DNA from: Euglena gracilis
Taxonomy: Eukaryota > Euglenida > Euglenophyceae > Euglenales
Length of the DNA stretch: 64,000 nucleotides
Reading direction: 5' to 3'
Assembly: GCA_039621445.1 (NCBI GenBank)
Contig: CP154957.1
Coordinates: 7,877,114-7,941,113, forward strand
Part shown: positions 1-10,209 of the stretch, in pieces
Numbering within the stretch: position 1 is the stretch's first letter
Layout of the letters: each line of letters starts with the position of its first letter
Position numbers and translations under genes: made by a program
Notes under the pieces: generated by a model
Database searches by the model: none
Told to the model about the DNA's origin: nothing
Seen by the model: the letters and a program-made list of their open reading frames with translations, nothing else

Positions 1-740
1 GGGCGCCATCCCTCTCAGCCGGACCCCCAGCATAGCACAAGAACTTAGCACGGAATGGGGGGTGCCTTTGTAGAAATGGCAGAAAACACACCAAGTGATG
101 GTGTGCCTAGACTTGTTTGTAAAAGGTGGTTGGTGAAAGCAGACTCGGTAGAATGCTGGTGTGCATCCGCGTGCTTGAAATTAATTTGATTGGTATAGAT
201 AAGTAAGATCAAAAGACCACCGGAGAAAAGGAGAAAGAACAAAACCACAAGAGGCATGTTCATCAGAAGCTGGAAGAAAGGAAGGTTAAAGGCTCAGAGT
301 TGACAAACCGGGTTTTAAATCGAGATCATCAAAAGTTGGGTGCCCTGCACTCCTCAAGGGTGGTGATTTTTCTCAAAGGGGCAGTTTTTTTCCTCATCCC
401 AAGCTACAGGGGGCGGGCCGGGGTCACAGCGGATCACAAGGGGAGGTCACAGGGGGGGGTACCCCCCCCAATCGACCGGGACCGAGAAAATTTTTTGCGC
501 AAAGCCCAGAAAATTTTAGGAAAAGGGGGTCAAAAATGGCCAAAAATGGCAGTTTTTGGTGATTTTAGGCTTTTACCTCAGGATTTTGGCAATAAAAAAA
601 ACAAAATACAGGAGAGGGGTCGCATTCATGGTCCGTTGATCAAGCATTGTTCAAGCGTTCTCATGTGTGTCCTCAATTGGCATCGTTGGTGCCCCCCCCC
701 CGCTATGAGTTAGTCACCCCCCCCCCCCCCGAGTTGGTCC
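1..740. other. No gene recognised; low-complexity and repeat-derived DNA
   Basis: I see no coding similarity here. The stretch around 480-610 (A/T-rich, with repeated 'aaaatggccaaaaatgg' blocks) resembles 55,860-55,990, so it is probably a dispersed repeat. Open frames in this part are short and contain homopolymer translations only. Confidence 0.5.
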
Positions 741-880
741 CCCTCCCTATTACCCCCCCCCTATTGTCCCCCCCCCTTATGTCCCTGGGCCCCAGCAGAC
801 GGGGGGGTTTTTTTGGCCCGGCCAATGAAATTCTTTGGCACGGTCTTATTGTCCCCCCCCACCGACAATAAGGGGGGGGG
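741..880. mobile_element. TA-flanked MITE fragment, CCCCCTTATTGTC family
   Basis: The right end reads GACAATAAGGGGGGGGG followed by TA at 881-882. Internal blocks match the copies at 29.76-29.85 and 36.02-36.19 kb, including the 'ggcccggccaatgaaattc' segment. The left end is blurred by several C runs, so the start is approximate. Confidence 0.5.
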
Positions 881-884
881 TAGT

Positions 885-1036
885 CAACATTTGAAAGTTC
901 ACTGGGGGGGTCCAGGACCCCCTCCCCCCCCTCTCTGCCTGACCCGACGGTGAACTTCACCAGTGAAGTTCAGTACAAAACGGTGAAGCGCTGGTGAACG
1001 AATGTTCACCAGTTCAATTCAAACGGTGTGAACTTC
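885..1036. repeat. GTGAAGTTCAC repeat cluster, copy 1
   Basis: This segment holds several inverted GTGAAC / GTTCAC blocks around a 'ggggggtccaggaccccc' palindrome. A related, longer cluster lies at 39,403-39,755. It looks like a small inverted-repeat element, but I could not fix its ends. Confidence 0.45.
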
Positions 1037-1040
1037 TAGT

Positions 1041-1420
1041 GTGCCTCTAGGGGTGGCTTTCGTCAGACTGACAGTTCCGGAAAGAATGTACGTTTTTTCG
1101 AGATATTTTTCGAAAAATCGATATTTGGACCCCGGCAAAATGGCAGTGCCGGAAGAGGGGGTAGTGGGCCAATTCTACCCAATTTGGACCCCTTCGCGGG
1201 TGAACAACTCAGGCCTGGCGGGGAGTTAGGGGTCAAACGGAGGTGATTCGGAAACCAGAAATCCAGTTGCTCACGACTGGAAAAAAATCCGGGAACCGGG
1301 CCGGGATCGTGATAATCCGCCGGTTTTTTTGAGGTGGTCCGAAGGGACGGGGGGGGGGAGGGGGAGGGGGGGGGGGGGGGGGTTGGACTCAGGGTGGTGA
1401 CTTGAAATTCCACCCCCTGA
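1041..1420. repeat. Dispersed repeat related to the 17-kb satellite
   Basis: The segment from the 'ttggaccccttcgcg' block through 'ggcggggagttaggggtcaa' closely matches 17,235-17,350 and, inverted, 48,640-48,720. It ends in a long G tract. No coding potential is seen. Confidence 0.55.
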
Positions 1421-1540
1421 CTGAAATTTCCGGCCCCTGAAATTCACGAACATTTCACAATTTTTTACTTTTCTTTTCCGACTACTTTTCACAAATGTCA
1501 CCACCCTCGGTTGGACCCCCCCCCCCTTTTCCTCATGGGT

Positions 1541-1590
1541 AAGCTTCGCTCTTATCCATAAAGGGATGAGAGCTCACTCCCCCCTAAGTG
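1541..1590. repeat. TAAGCTTCGCTCTTA hairpin-bearing repeat, copy 1
   Basis: A short conserved block, TAAGCTTCGCTCTTA then 'taaaggatgagagctca', recurs at 17,462-17,505 and 18,074-18,116. Each copy sits beside a G/C tract, and a short stem (GTAAG/CTTAC) can form within the first block. Its role is unknown; it may be an end of a repeat family. Confidence 0.45.
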
Positions 1591-1599
1591 GCCCTCTGG

Positions 1600-2250
1600 G
1601 GTCCTGGCCAGGACAAAGGGGGGTCATTTAGGGAGGGGGGATGAGTGCCAGACGGTAGACTTGGGGGGGTGGTAGTGTGGGGTATTTCAAGTCACGACTG
1701 GTCGGTAGAGCCCAGAGCCCCCCACGAGATGAGATAGCCATTGTACAAGCAGCCCGCAGTTCGCGTCCTCGTCCGGTTGTGGCCCCGCTCGAGTCCTTAC
1801 TCTAGATTCCAGCCTCTGCCTGGCAACGGTGCAGTGACCTGGTTCCGGCTACATTTGCCCCCCTGTTGCGCCACCACACTCCTCGGGGCCCGGACGCACA
1901 CTCACTGGGTCATTGTTTAGCGCGAACTGATCCGGATCTTCTCAACCGTCCCACTTGGAGATGCTGTTACGCATTGCTTGTTCGGCGATGTTCGATTTTG
2001 CCTTTTATGCCGATCGTGGGCGGACAGCTGTGTGGTGGGCGGACGGCGCGTGCCCATGCTCAGCGCCATGCTTGTATCACAGGGCACCGGGGCACTCCGG
2101 CACCCACCACCCGGTTGCCGCCATTTGGTCCGAGCTCGCCGACAGCGAGAGCTCTCCCACGGACCGTATGTCTCGCAAATGGGACTGTTCTCCGGATTCT
2201 GAACTGGATCACCCCGACTCAGCTGGTTGCGACGAGCGCCACACCCACGG
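1600..2250. other. No gene recognised
   Basis: The region is less G-tract-rich than its neighbours and has open frames up to 137 aa on the plus strand and 116 aa on the minus strand. They overlap in several frames and show no family I recognise, so none is called. Confidence 0.4.
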
Positions 2251-2440
2251 GCCAAAGGACCCCCCAAATGCTCAAATAAGGGGGGGGGTCAAATAAGGGG
2301 GGGGGGGGCAAAAATTCCTTTTCAAATAGGGCAAAAAATTTTTTCGCCGCCTTTGGCGCAGAAAAAAAAAATTCCCCGGACCCAAATGCTCAATTAAGGG
2401 GGGTCAAATAAAGGGGGGTTGTAGGAACAATTTTTTCCCG
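2251..2440. repeat. CTCAAATAAGG repeat-family copy
   Basis: This carries 'cccacgggccaaagg', ATGCTCAAATAAGG and 'tcaaataaggg' blocks in the same order as 18,114-18,265 and, at the right-hand side, 13,600-13,650. The family is probably a MITE whose TIR ends in the G run. Confidence 0.5.
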
Positions 2441-3185
2441 GGGGTGGCGGGGGAGCCAAAAAATTTTTCTTGGCACAAGCAAAATGTATTTTTTTTCTGT
2501 CCTCCTGGTCCCGAAGGGCCCGAGGGGCCGAGACGCTGACGTCTCTTTGAAGTCCAAGGAGCCCAGGTGGGGGGGGTCCAGGACCCCCCCTTTTCACTTC
2601 CGAATTGAACTGGACATGTTGACTTCCCGGAGGGGGGGGAGGGGGGTCTGGCGCCGAAGGCGTCAATTTTTTTTGAAAAATGCCCTTTTCGGTGTTCGCA
2701 CGTCGTTCCGTTTTTCAGTTTTTCCCGAAGTGTACATCCAGGTACACGGGGGGGGAGTGTCGGGACCCCCCTGTGCACTTCCGAAGTGAACTGAACAGGG
2801 GGGAGAGGGGGAGGGGGAGTCCGAGGCCCCGAAGGGGAGCAACAAAGGGGATTTGCCCCCCAAAACGGGTGGGTAACACAAAGGATTTTGTTATTTTCAA
2901 CCCCCTCAAACAGTTGAGCAACTAAAAGGATTTGCCCCCAAAAACGGGAAGAAAATATTTTGGTTATTCTTGAGGCCTGCGAACATGGGAGGTCACATTG
3001 TGGGGGTCGACCGAGGGCGACCAACCTTGTAAAAGGGGGGGTTCGGCTGTGGGTGGGATCGACCGTGGTCGCCCTCGGTCGACTCCGATTGGGGGGTTCT
3101 GGAGCCATTTGGGTGGGTTTTGACTGGTGTTGAGGAGTTTTTTTCAGGGGGGGGCTCAAAAGTCGGCGATACTGACCCGTTAGTA
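2441..3185. other. No gene recognised; repeats and G/C tracts
   Basis: A 17-bp inverted repeat (GGTCGCCCTCGGTCGAC and its complement) lies at about 3,006-3,085. Long proline-rich minus-strand frames here come from G tracts and are not credible genes. Confidence 0.5.
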
Positions 3186-3305
3186 CATTAGAGTGGGTAG
3201 TCGGCCGACTTGTCAGCTGACTACCCACTACCCCCCCCCCCACCCCGTCTCGCCGACTAGCTACCGACCAGGCCTAGTCGGCCGACCAATTGGGTAGTCA
3301 GCTGG
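3186..3305. repeat. AGTCGGCCGACT repeat, copy 1
   Basis: Palindromic AGTCGGCCGACT blocks and the phrase 'ccgaccaattgggtagtc' recur at 11,555-11,635. Both copies surround a poly-C tract and 'gtagtcagctg'-type blocks, which suggests the two halves of a small inverted-repeat element. Confidence 0.5.
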
Positions 3306-3339
3306 GAGCAACCCGTTCGTCCCGATCAATCAGGGCGAA

Positions 3340-3560
3340 GGAACAACAAAACTGGCCCCACGATGTGTCACCAAAACTGGCCCAAGCTGTGGCACAAAGC
3401 GGCACCAAAACTAGCCCCAAGATGTGGCACAATACTGGCCCCAAGATGTGGCACCAACACGTCTTGGGCCAGTTTTCGGGCCACGTCTTGGGCCAGTTTT
3501 CTGCCACATCTTGGGGCCGGTTTTGGTACCACATCTTGTGGCCAGTTTTGTGCCGTTTTT
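3340..3560. repeat. Inverted array of 'ctggcccaagatgtggcac' units
   Basis: Units of about 20-30 bp reading CTGGCCCCAAGATGTGGCAC run rightward to about 3,450 and then reappear in inverted orientation (GTGCCACATCTTGGGGC-like) to about 3,555. The array could form a long imperfect cruciform. Related direct arrays occur at 5,350-5,500, 27,605-27,780 and 28,565-28,720. Confidence 0.6.
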
Positions 3561-3659
3561 TTTTTGCCACAGGTGTTGGGCTGTTCCGTCCCTCAGTGGT
3601 GGCCAGCTTCGTCCCACAAGTTATGGCACAGGTTTTGACACTGGGGTGTTGCCAGCTTC

Positions 3660-4140
3660 AGGGCATGCCTCCTTGCACCCGAGAGGCACGGAATTTTCAT
3701 TCCGTGCAATAGGGCAGGCAGCGAAAATGCGTGTTCCATACTACGGACGAGTGAATTCTTTGAAAAAATGTGTGAAATTTTCAACGGGCGGCAATAAGTT
3801 TCACCATGGAAATTTTCCAAGAGCGAAAATGTTCAGCCAGGGTACTACTCACACCGCACCAACACCCCACACCAGCACAATTTTCAGCTGGACTTGAGAC
3901 TGCCACCCCCCCCTCAGAATTTGGCCCCAGAACCCGGAACTGACAATCTGGTTTGGACCCCATTTTTGTCTGAAATGGTCAATCTGGGGGGATTCTTTTC
4001 CTAGGCTGGATGACACATTCGGGGGGGGGGGGTAAATGGGAAAAAAACGGCCAATTTGGTACGGTAATCTTCCAAGAACTGAGCAGCTACAGTACGGAGC
4101 TTAAATATTTGTACGTTTGTTGAGCATGAAGATTTGTACG
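3660..4140. other. No gene recognised
   Basis: I see no conserved coding sequence or clear repeat termini between the inverted array and the retrotransposon fragment that starts near 4,150. Confidence 0.4.
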
Positions 4141-4149
4141 CCCCCCCCA

Positions 4150-5465
4150 AAAAAAATTGGAATGATTTTTGGTTTTGACACCTTTCCGCACAAGGCCCTG
4201 TAAAGGGGACAGCCGGCAGCAGTGAGGGCAGAACTGCACTTGTAAGTCCCGCAAGTAATCCCCACTCAGCAGGCTCAGGTGGGCATGGTGGATGCTCTTC
4301 AGATGGGTGAGCAGAGCACCACGGCTGTCATGTGCTCGAAGACAGATCGGAAATGCGCACACATACCGTTTGCCGGGGTCAGTGCTGGCAGGTGGGCACG
4401 GCACAGGGGTGAAAGCAGCGGGCCCCAAAGGGGGGACCCCGGTCGGGTTCGGTCGGGTTCCGGCCCCATGCCGCAGCCAGGGCTGCTGGACTGAAAAGGT
4501 CGGTGGAGGACGAGGCGGCTAGTGGCGGATTTGGCCGCCCGGCAGCTGCGCGCTCGTGTTCGTCAATAAAATCCTCTCAGCCACGGCCATGGCTCGAGCC
4601 CCAGCCATATGACCCATAGGGAGGCCACCGAGAACTCCAGGGGGCAGATCCGGGGGAATAGCTGGAGGCTGTAGCAAGCAGGCATTTGCTTAAGGCCCGG
4701 GGGGGGGGGGGTACTGGCTAGCCAATTGGCTAGACACTGGAAAAAATGGACTAGCTAGAACCCCCCCCCCCCCCGATCCGGGGGTCCCCCGGACTGGAAA
4801 AAAAATTTTCCCCCGGCGCTGCGCGCCGGAGGAAAAATGAGGTTTTTAATAGGTTTTGGGCTGATTTTGTTCCAAAAATTCCCAAAAATGGCCAAAAACG
4901 GGCATTTTTGGCCATTTTGGGGGGTCCCAAAAAAAATTTTCGGCGCTTCGCGCCGGTCAATGGGAAAAAAATTTCCACTAGCCCTGCTAGCAGACCCCCC
5001 CGGGGGGGGGGGGTCTGCTAGAAATCCCACTAGCCAAATTTGGACTAGCTGCAGTCCAGCCCCCCCCCCGGGGGGGGGTACTGCAATCCCTTAAGCAAAT
5101 GCCTGGCAGCAAGTCCACGCAGCTAGGTCGACGTTTCTTCTGGGAGACCGAGGGCGGTTTGCGGGACGCTGGACCCGGATTTAGCTCAACGTCGCCACAC
5201 AGTGTGAGCGTGCGAGGGGCGGGGTGGGTGTGAATGCGCCATGGGCGCACTGTCGACACGGGGAGGGAGGGGAGTTAGCCTGGGGGAGCGGACTTGGCCT
5301 ACCCATCCGGGGGCCTGGATTGGTCTCTACATCACCACACAGAGTAACCGGCTCTGGGCCACAGGTGGTGGCCAATTTTGTGCCACCGGTGGTGGCCCAC
5401 CACCTATGGCCCAAAATTGGCCACCCTGCCAAACTGGCCGCCAGCTGTGGCCGCAAGTGCTGCAA
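4150..5465 (-). pseudogene. Non-LTR retrotransposon 5' fragment (copy E): two 2A-like motifs and C2H2 finger
   Basis: Read on the minus strand, this is the amino-terminal part of the same lineage as copy B. A 2A-like motif CGDVETNPGP lies at 5,310-5,339 and a second, CGDVELNPGP, at 5,170-5,199, in a different frame, so at least one frameshift separates them. A conserved VDLLQPP block follows but is split by the MITE at 4,679-5,105. Then comes a C2H2/CxxC finger region (about 4,180-4,400; YVCAFPICLRAHD...HLKSIHH...CPHC). With the MITE removed, the VDLLQPP...PDLP...GV block matches copy B at about 23,870-23,920. The fragment ends near 4,150 before any reverse transcriptase. In known families 2A motifs make ribosomes skip one peptide bond; whether these do so is inference. 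Frameshifts and the truncation make it non-functional. Confidence 0.75.
4679..5105. mobile_element. hAT-type MITE inserted in retrotransposon copy E
   Basis: The ends form a perfect 17-bp inverted repeat, CAGGCATTTGCTTAAGG. The flanks are GTAGCAAG (4,671-4,678) and GCAGCAAG (5,106-5,113), an 8-bp target duplication with one mismatch. The CAGG terminus, the 8-bp duplication and the similarity to the CAGGGGATTTCTTAAG ends of the hAT at 5,977-9,920 place it in the hAT superfamily. It is 427 bp with no ORF. The interior carries A/T-rich and GGCGC palindromic blocks like those near 12.5 and 63.8 kb. The flanking coding sequence becomes continuous when it is removed. Confidence 0.85.
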
Positions 5466-5539
5466 AAGTGCCCAGCACTCTGGCCCAAAACCGGTGGCCA
5501 GTTTTTGAGTGCTGTGTTTTGACTTTTCCGAAACTAAAT

Positions 5540-5960
5540 ATCACCATTTTTGTAGGTTTTTTTGTAAAGGGAATGTGAAAAGAAAGGGAGTGTTGTTTCT
5601 GCCAAGTCAGCAGACGCTTGTTTGTTTGTAGCCATCGACTGAGAAACGCTGGGTCCATAAATGACGGGGCAGCATTAATGTTCCAATGGTCTCCCCGTAA
5701 CATTTTTTGACAAAACCGATGTAAATAATTCCCCGGGTTTCTGATTGACAAGGATAAATGTCTGTTTTTTACGATTGGCAAATGTCCTCCTTTTTGACGA
5801 CCGGAATGCTAGCAGTGGCTCTCAGAAAGTCGCTCATTTATGATGTGGCCGGAAAAGATAAGGTCCAAGAACGCGCAGATTTTTTCACATGTAGAGACAC
5901 GTCCTGCCAGACACTTCTCATCGTGATTGAACCCCGATTTTTGTTATACCATTCCCATTT
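5540..5960 (-). pseudogene. Fragment of an unknown repeated coding sequence, copy 1
   Basis: Minus-strand translation of about 5,810-5,590 (HSGRQKGGHLPIVKN...GNYLHRF...) is conserved, in the same frame, with plus-strand translation of 36,235-36,420. Conservation continues at DNA level for about 180 bp despite divergence, so this was probably a transposable-element coding region. I do not recognise the family. The 8-bp target site of the neighbouring hAT begins at 5,969. Confidence 0.45.
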
Positions 5961-6664
5961 CCGCGTGATTTGGGCCCAGGGGATTTCTTAAGCCGGAGGG
6001 CACCCTACCCCCCCCCCCCGGGGTCCAGCCAGCCAGCCAGCTCAAATCCAGCCAGCAGCCAGGGAGCCCGGGGGGGGGGGGGGGGGGGCGAGCGAAACAA
6101 AGCCGGGTCCGGCCCGGCCGGAGGCCGGGCCAGCCAGCCGAAGGATGGGCTAGCCGGCCGCAGGCTGGTCAGCCAACTGGGCTGCCCAGGTCACCTATCC
6201 CTGCATTTTTTCCCCCTCACCACAGCTTCCTCCATCACAGCCCCCCCCAGCCTTGATCTAGCTCCATCCACCAAAATGTCGAAAATGGCAATTTTTTTGA
6301 AAATTTTGTTTTCCACACAGCCCAACCAGCCCCCTCCAGCCCCGGACTCCCCCTCCCCAGGGGGAAATTGCACATCGGGGGGGTCAAAAATTGCAGTGCA
6401 AAAAATTGCACAAAATTGCACAAAATTGCACATACTTGGAGATTACATTGGATCCCTTGTAACGAACATTCACACATGTGCCTACTTGGATAATCATTTT
6501 GTTCCTTTGTCAAGAACACCCAGAAACGACAGCAGGGCAAAGCAAAACAGGTGAATCCAGCAGTCCGCCGCGGTCAGACAAAACGGCATTCAATTTCACC
6601 ATTGAACAACATCATAGTGGACAGGCGGCGAGTATCGTCTGGCAAAGAATTCCGGAGCTTTGTA

Positions 6665-9273
6665 TCAATGCAACAAACTGAAAGAACGCTCAACGTCGGC
6701 CGATGTCACTGGCAAAGAAACCAAAAAAGCTGCATATTCTGCCAATTTACCTGGTCGGTTCGCCCAAAAAGTTGCAACACAATCAGGTGTAGCAATATGC
6801 GATTTCTCAATGCGGCAATACTTACGCCATTCATCCTGAATTTGTTCATCATCCAGCGGAAGACGCAACATGTCATACTTACAGATGTCATGCTCAAGGT
6901 CGGTCAAATTACCCGGGCACAAAATACGAACCTGTTTGTAGAATGCCCATTGCTCCTTTGCCGATTGGTCCTTTGACATTACTGTGTCGATATGTTCGTA
7001 CACCCTCTTGGCAGACAAACGAAAAATGTCACGCAATTTCTTGGCGTCTTTATACTTCAACATAATTTCTTCTACTCGTGGGGAAAGAGAGGCATTCTCC
7101 TTTGCAAGTTGGCAAAAATGCTCCCGGACATCCATCACCAGATCAAAAACAAACGGGGTCAGTCCTGATGGAGCAAGCTCGAACTTCCGGTCCAGTTCCA
7201 GCTTGAATGAAGAACTTTGAAGAATATTGAGGGTCTTTGCAAGCGCCTGGGTGTGGTCAGAAATGAAAGCGAAACGGGCAGCTACTGAACAAAATTTCGT
7301 GGTGAGGACCTCATAAATGCGATGCAAGAGAGGGGGAACCTGGCCTTCCTTCTTGGCAGTCCAAGGGTTGCACTGCACTTCCGATGCTACAAAATTTTTC
7401 ATTACCAAAAGATGCTCACACCACCATTCACAAGCGTCCTCCATAATGACAGGGTCCTTTTCTTGGGAAAAAAACCCTGCAAGAGTTCCAGCGGGTCCCC
7501 CCACTTTGGGGGGGAGGGTCAGGGGGCGACCTTGCGCCTTGAGAAATTTGAAAAACCGACAACGTGTAGAGGCATGGACAGACTTCACGAGGATGCCAGG
7601 GACCTTGCACCACAAAAAGGGAAAAAATGTATTGTACTGTTTTTCCAAAAAAAAATGCAAAAAAGTTCCTTTTTGTTGGAAATGACTTTTCTGTGGAGGA
7701 TGCCAGGACCTTGCACCACAAAAAGGGAAAAAAATGTGTCGTACTGTTTTTCCAAAAAAAATAAAAAAAATCCTTTTTTGTTGGAAATGACTTTTCCCCA
7801 ACACATTCATCAGTACCCCTATAATAATAATATTCCTGTAATATAGTATAATAATAGTATAGTAATATCCCTGTAAAGCTGCTGCACCAAAGAGGGTGTC
7901 AAGGTCATCAAAGTGGGACCGAGTCATAGCACTACCAGTGCCATGAACATACCATTGCTTAGGGACCCCCTGGGGTCCACTTTCCACTCTGAAAAAAACC
8001 AGGAAATCACTTTGCCAAAAGTTCTCAAAACGTCCAAAAAAAGTACAGGCGAGCCGCTTTTCATTGTCAGTCTCTTGGCCAGGAAGCCAGTCAGTCACTC
8101 TGAAAAAACCAGTCAATCACCCTCCCCGGGGGTGGGGTGGGACAGGTGTTAAGCAATGATATGGCCATGAAGCTTGTGGGCCACACATATATGCAGCTTA
8201 CGCAGCTTATGCAGCTGGAAATCCTTCAAACGGTTACGATACGCAGCTACCATTGTGCTTCCCTCGTCCACGATGACATACTTCACCCGTGCGGTCAAAG
8301 ACTCATTCACCTTGCTCGCTATCTCCGTGTGCTCAGCCCCGTCATTCGGCCCTCAGCAGAGGTCCTAACAGCACCGGAAAACCCTGGAAAAAAGGAACTC
8401 AGACAGCAAGCAGATAGATGGATGCGGGGCAACTAGCACTAAATAAATATCAAATTGCACCCGAAAACTGGAAAAAGGAACTCTGGCTGTGACACTCAAG
8501 GAAGACGACGTCAGTGAGCAGCGGTTTATCACAGACTCCATACACTACGATGTGTAACACACTCCTCCCTTTGGAATCAGTCGTCTCATCAAAAGATACT
8601 GCAACGTCTTGACCACGTAGACGCTTGCAAATGGCAGCAAAATGACGTTGGTAGACGCGGGGATTTGATTCCTGCAAAAAATAAACACAACTACCACTAA
8701 AAAAAACATCAAATTGCAAACCTTCCATGACTTGTCGTCCTTCGGGTAACAGCCTCCAGATTTCCCAATAATTCGTAAGAGGCCAAGTATAGAAGGATGC
8801 TGCAACTTCTTCAAAGGAATTCCAGCTGAATGAAATGTAGCCACAATATTGAGCTCAGGACAACCCCATTTGAAAAAAATTGCACTGTAAGGGCTGTCCT
8901 GCGTGTCCCTCGCTTCCTGAATTTCCATACGAGGACCAAATATCTTTTTCAAATCTCCTTGCACCTCTTTGCGCTCAGGGCAAAGCAGTGGTGCCTGCAG
9001 AGGAGAATTTTTTTTCTTCAAAAACTCTCTCAAATCATGTAGGATTCACACCGGAGCTGGCAAGGAAATTGCCGCGGTGACAGTGGAAACTGCAGGAGAT
9101 GGAACTGCCAATGCTCTTTGCTTAGCTTTCAACGCGTTTTCCTTGTGACCCTTCGTTACCAAGTGATGCTCTGCCATACTTTTCCGTGTGTGGGTTACTG
9201 GCTTTTGACACGGCACACACCTAGAACACAGAAGAGACAATGAAATGAAAGCAAAACATTTGGTGCACACCAC
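6665..9273 (-). pseudogene. hAT transposase, multi-exon, probably degenerate
   Basis: Segments in hAT order are visible on the minus strand. A BED-like zinc finger (CVPCQ...HHLVTKGH) lies near 9,130-9,230. A helical block (FHSAGIPLKKLQHPS) is at about 8,720-8,840. RNase-H-fold parts follow: VAVSFDETTD near 8,590, then YVIVDEGSTMVAAY with a CVAH motif at 8,170-8,290. The C-terminal part is one open frame below about 7,490, ending in the dimerisation signature LVSLPVTSADVERSFS near 6,670-6,720. A canonical 50-bp GT-AG intron occupies 8,672-8,721 and joins DDKSWK to ESNPRV in phase. The stretch 7,500-8,130 is low-complexity and contains a ~103-bp tandem duplication, so it is probably intronic or an insertion. 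The role would be cut-and-paste transposition of the surrounding element. I could not establish one continuous reading frame. Confidence 0.8.
7586..7800. repeat. Tandem duplication of about 103 bp inside the hAT gene
   Basis: Two consecutive copies begin 'gatgccagg(g)accttgcac' at about 7,593 and 7,697 and continue through 'ttggaaatgacttttc'. They interrupt the otherwise conserved transposase region, so they are likely within an intron. Confidence 0.75.
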
Positions 9274-9928
9274 ATCACCTCTCCACGGACTTCAAAAACA
9301 CCACGGGGGAACTGCGCAACCCGGGTGGCGGGCTTTGTTAACGTTCCACAAATTCCTTCCCTCTTCTTCGGTTTTTTGTCCTCTTTGTCGTCATTGACAT
9401 CTCCCAGTTCGCACGGGCAAGGAGCGAACTATTTGTCGAGCATTCCCTCCCCTTTGCAGCCATGATGATGTAGGATTGCTCTCTTGTTGTCCTTGGTGAA
9501 GTACCTTCTCGGCACAGGTTGAGAAAGTATCAAAGACACCTAGGCAGGGGCCTCAAGATATGGTTTGCACACTGAGTAAACCAGAAATAATAGCCTTGAA
9601 TGAAAAATTACACTGCGCACATCGGATTTTCAGCAAAAAAAAACAGTAAGTTCTCAATTGCATCAAAAACTGACATTTTCCAAAAAAAATATACTGGGCC
9701 ATGTGCAATTAATTGCACAAAATTGCAAAAAAAATTGCACATTTCATGAAAATCGAAAATTGCACAAAATTGCAAAACTTGCATGGTGCAATTCCCCCCC
9801 CCCCTGCCCTCCCCCCACCCCCAGGGGGGGGGGGGTCCAGCCAGCCAGCTCAAATCCAGCCAGCAGCCTTTTTGCCAGCCGGAGGCTGGATCTCCCGGGG
9901 GGTTCTTAAGAAATCCCCTGTTTGGGCC

Positions 9929-10205
9929 AACCAGTCCATTTTTAATTTCTTCATTGTGGGCTTGAAAGTCGGCGAAATTGACCCGTCAATTAGCCAACTT
10001 ACCATTTCACTTCAGGTCAACTTCACCAATTCACGCTAGGTGCGAAGCGCCAAAGAAAAATTTTAATGCTTTTGGGAACCTGGAAAATGATGTTTTTTTT
10101 GGGGCGCGGGTCAATCAAGAAAAAAATCGAATAAAAATACCTCCCCCCGCCCAAATGAGAGCCCCCATAAAGGTTTCTAGCAACGGACCCAAAAACAAGA
10201 CCTGG
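9929..10205. other. No gene recognised
   Basis: The DNA between the hAT element and the TA-flanked MITE contains no recognisable coding sequence or repeat termini. Confidence 0.4.
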
Positions 10206-10209
10206 GTCT

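Larger units (their letters stand above)
5977..9920 (-). mobile_element. hAT DNA transposon, 3.94 kb, complete ends
   Basis: The two ends are a perfect 16-bp inverted repeat, CAGGGGATTTCTTAAG, and the flanks are an exact 8-bp duplication, TTTGGGCC (5,969-5,976 and 9,921-9,928). Both features are hallmarks of hAT elements. Subterminal regions carry the 'ccagccagccagctcaaatcc' and 'attgcacaaaattgcac' repeats; the former are shared with MITEs at 58,518-59,019 and 62,225-62,714, which look like its non-autonomous derivatives. The interior encodes a hAT transposase on the minus strand. The intact TIRs and duplication suggest a fairly recent insertion. Confidence 0.92.

Noticed and set aside
2404-3243. 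279-aa minus-strand ORF
   Set aside because: Its composition is Pro/Ser-rich and driven by G tracts. No conserved block was seen and it overlaps repeat families.
6665-8116. Whole 483-aa frame as a single hAT exon
   Set aside because: The part above about 7,500 is A/T-rich low-complexity sequence with a tandem duplication. Only the C-terminal ~270 residues look like transposase, so the frame is open there by chance or by intron retention.
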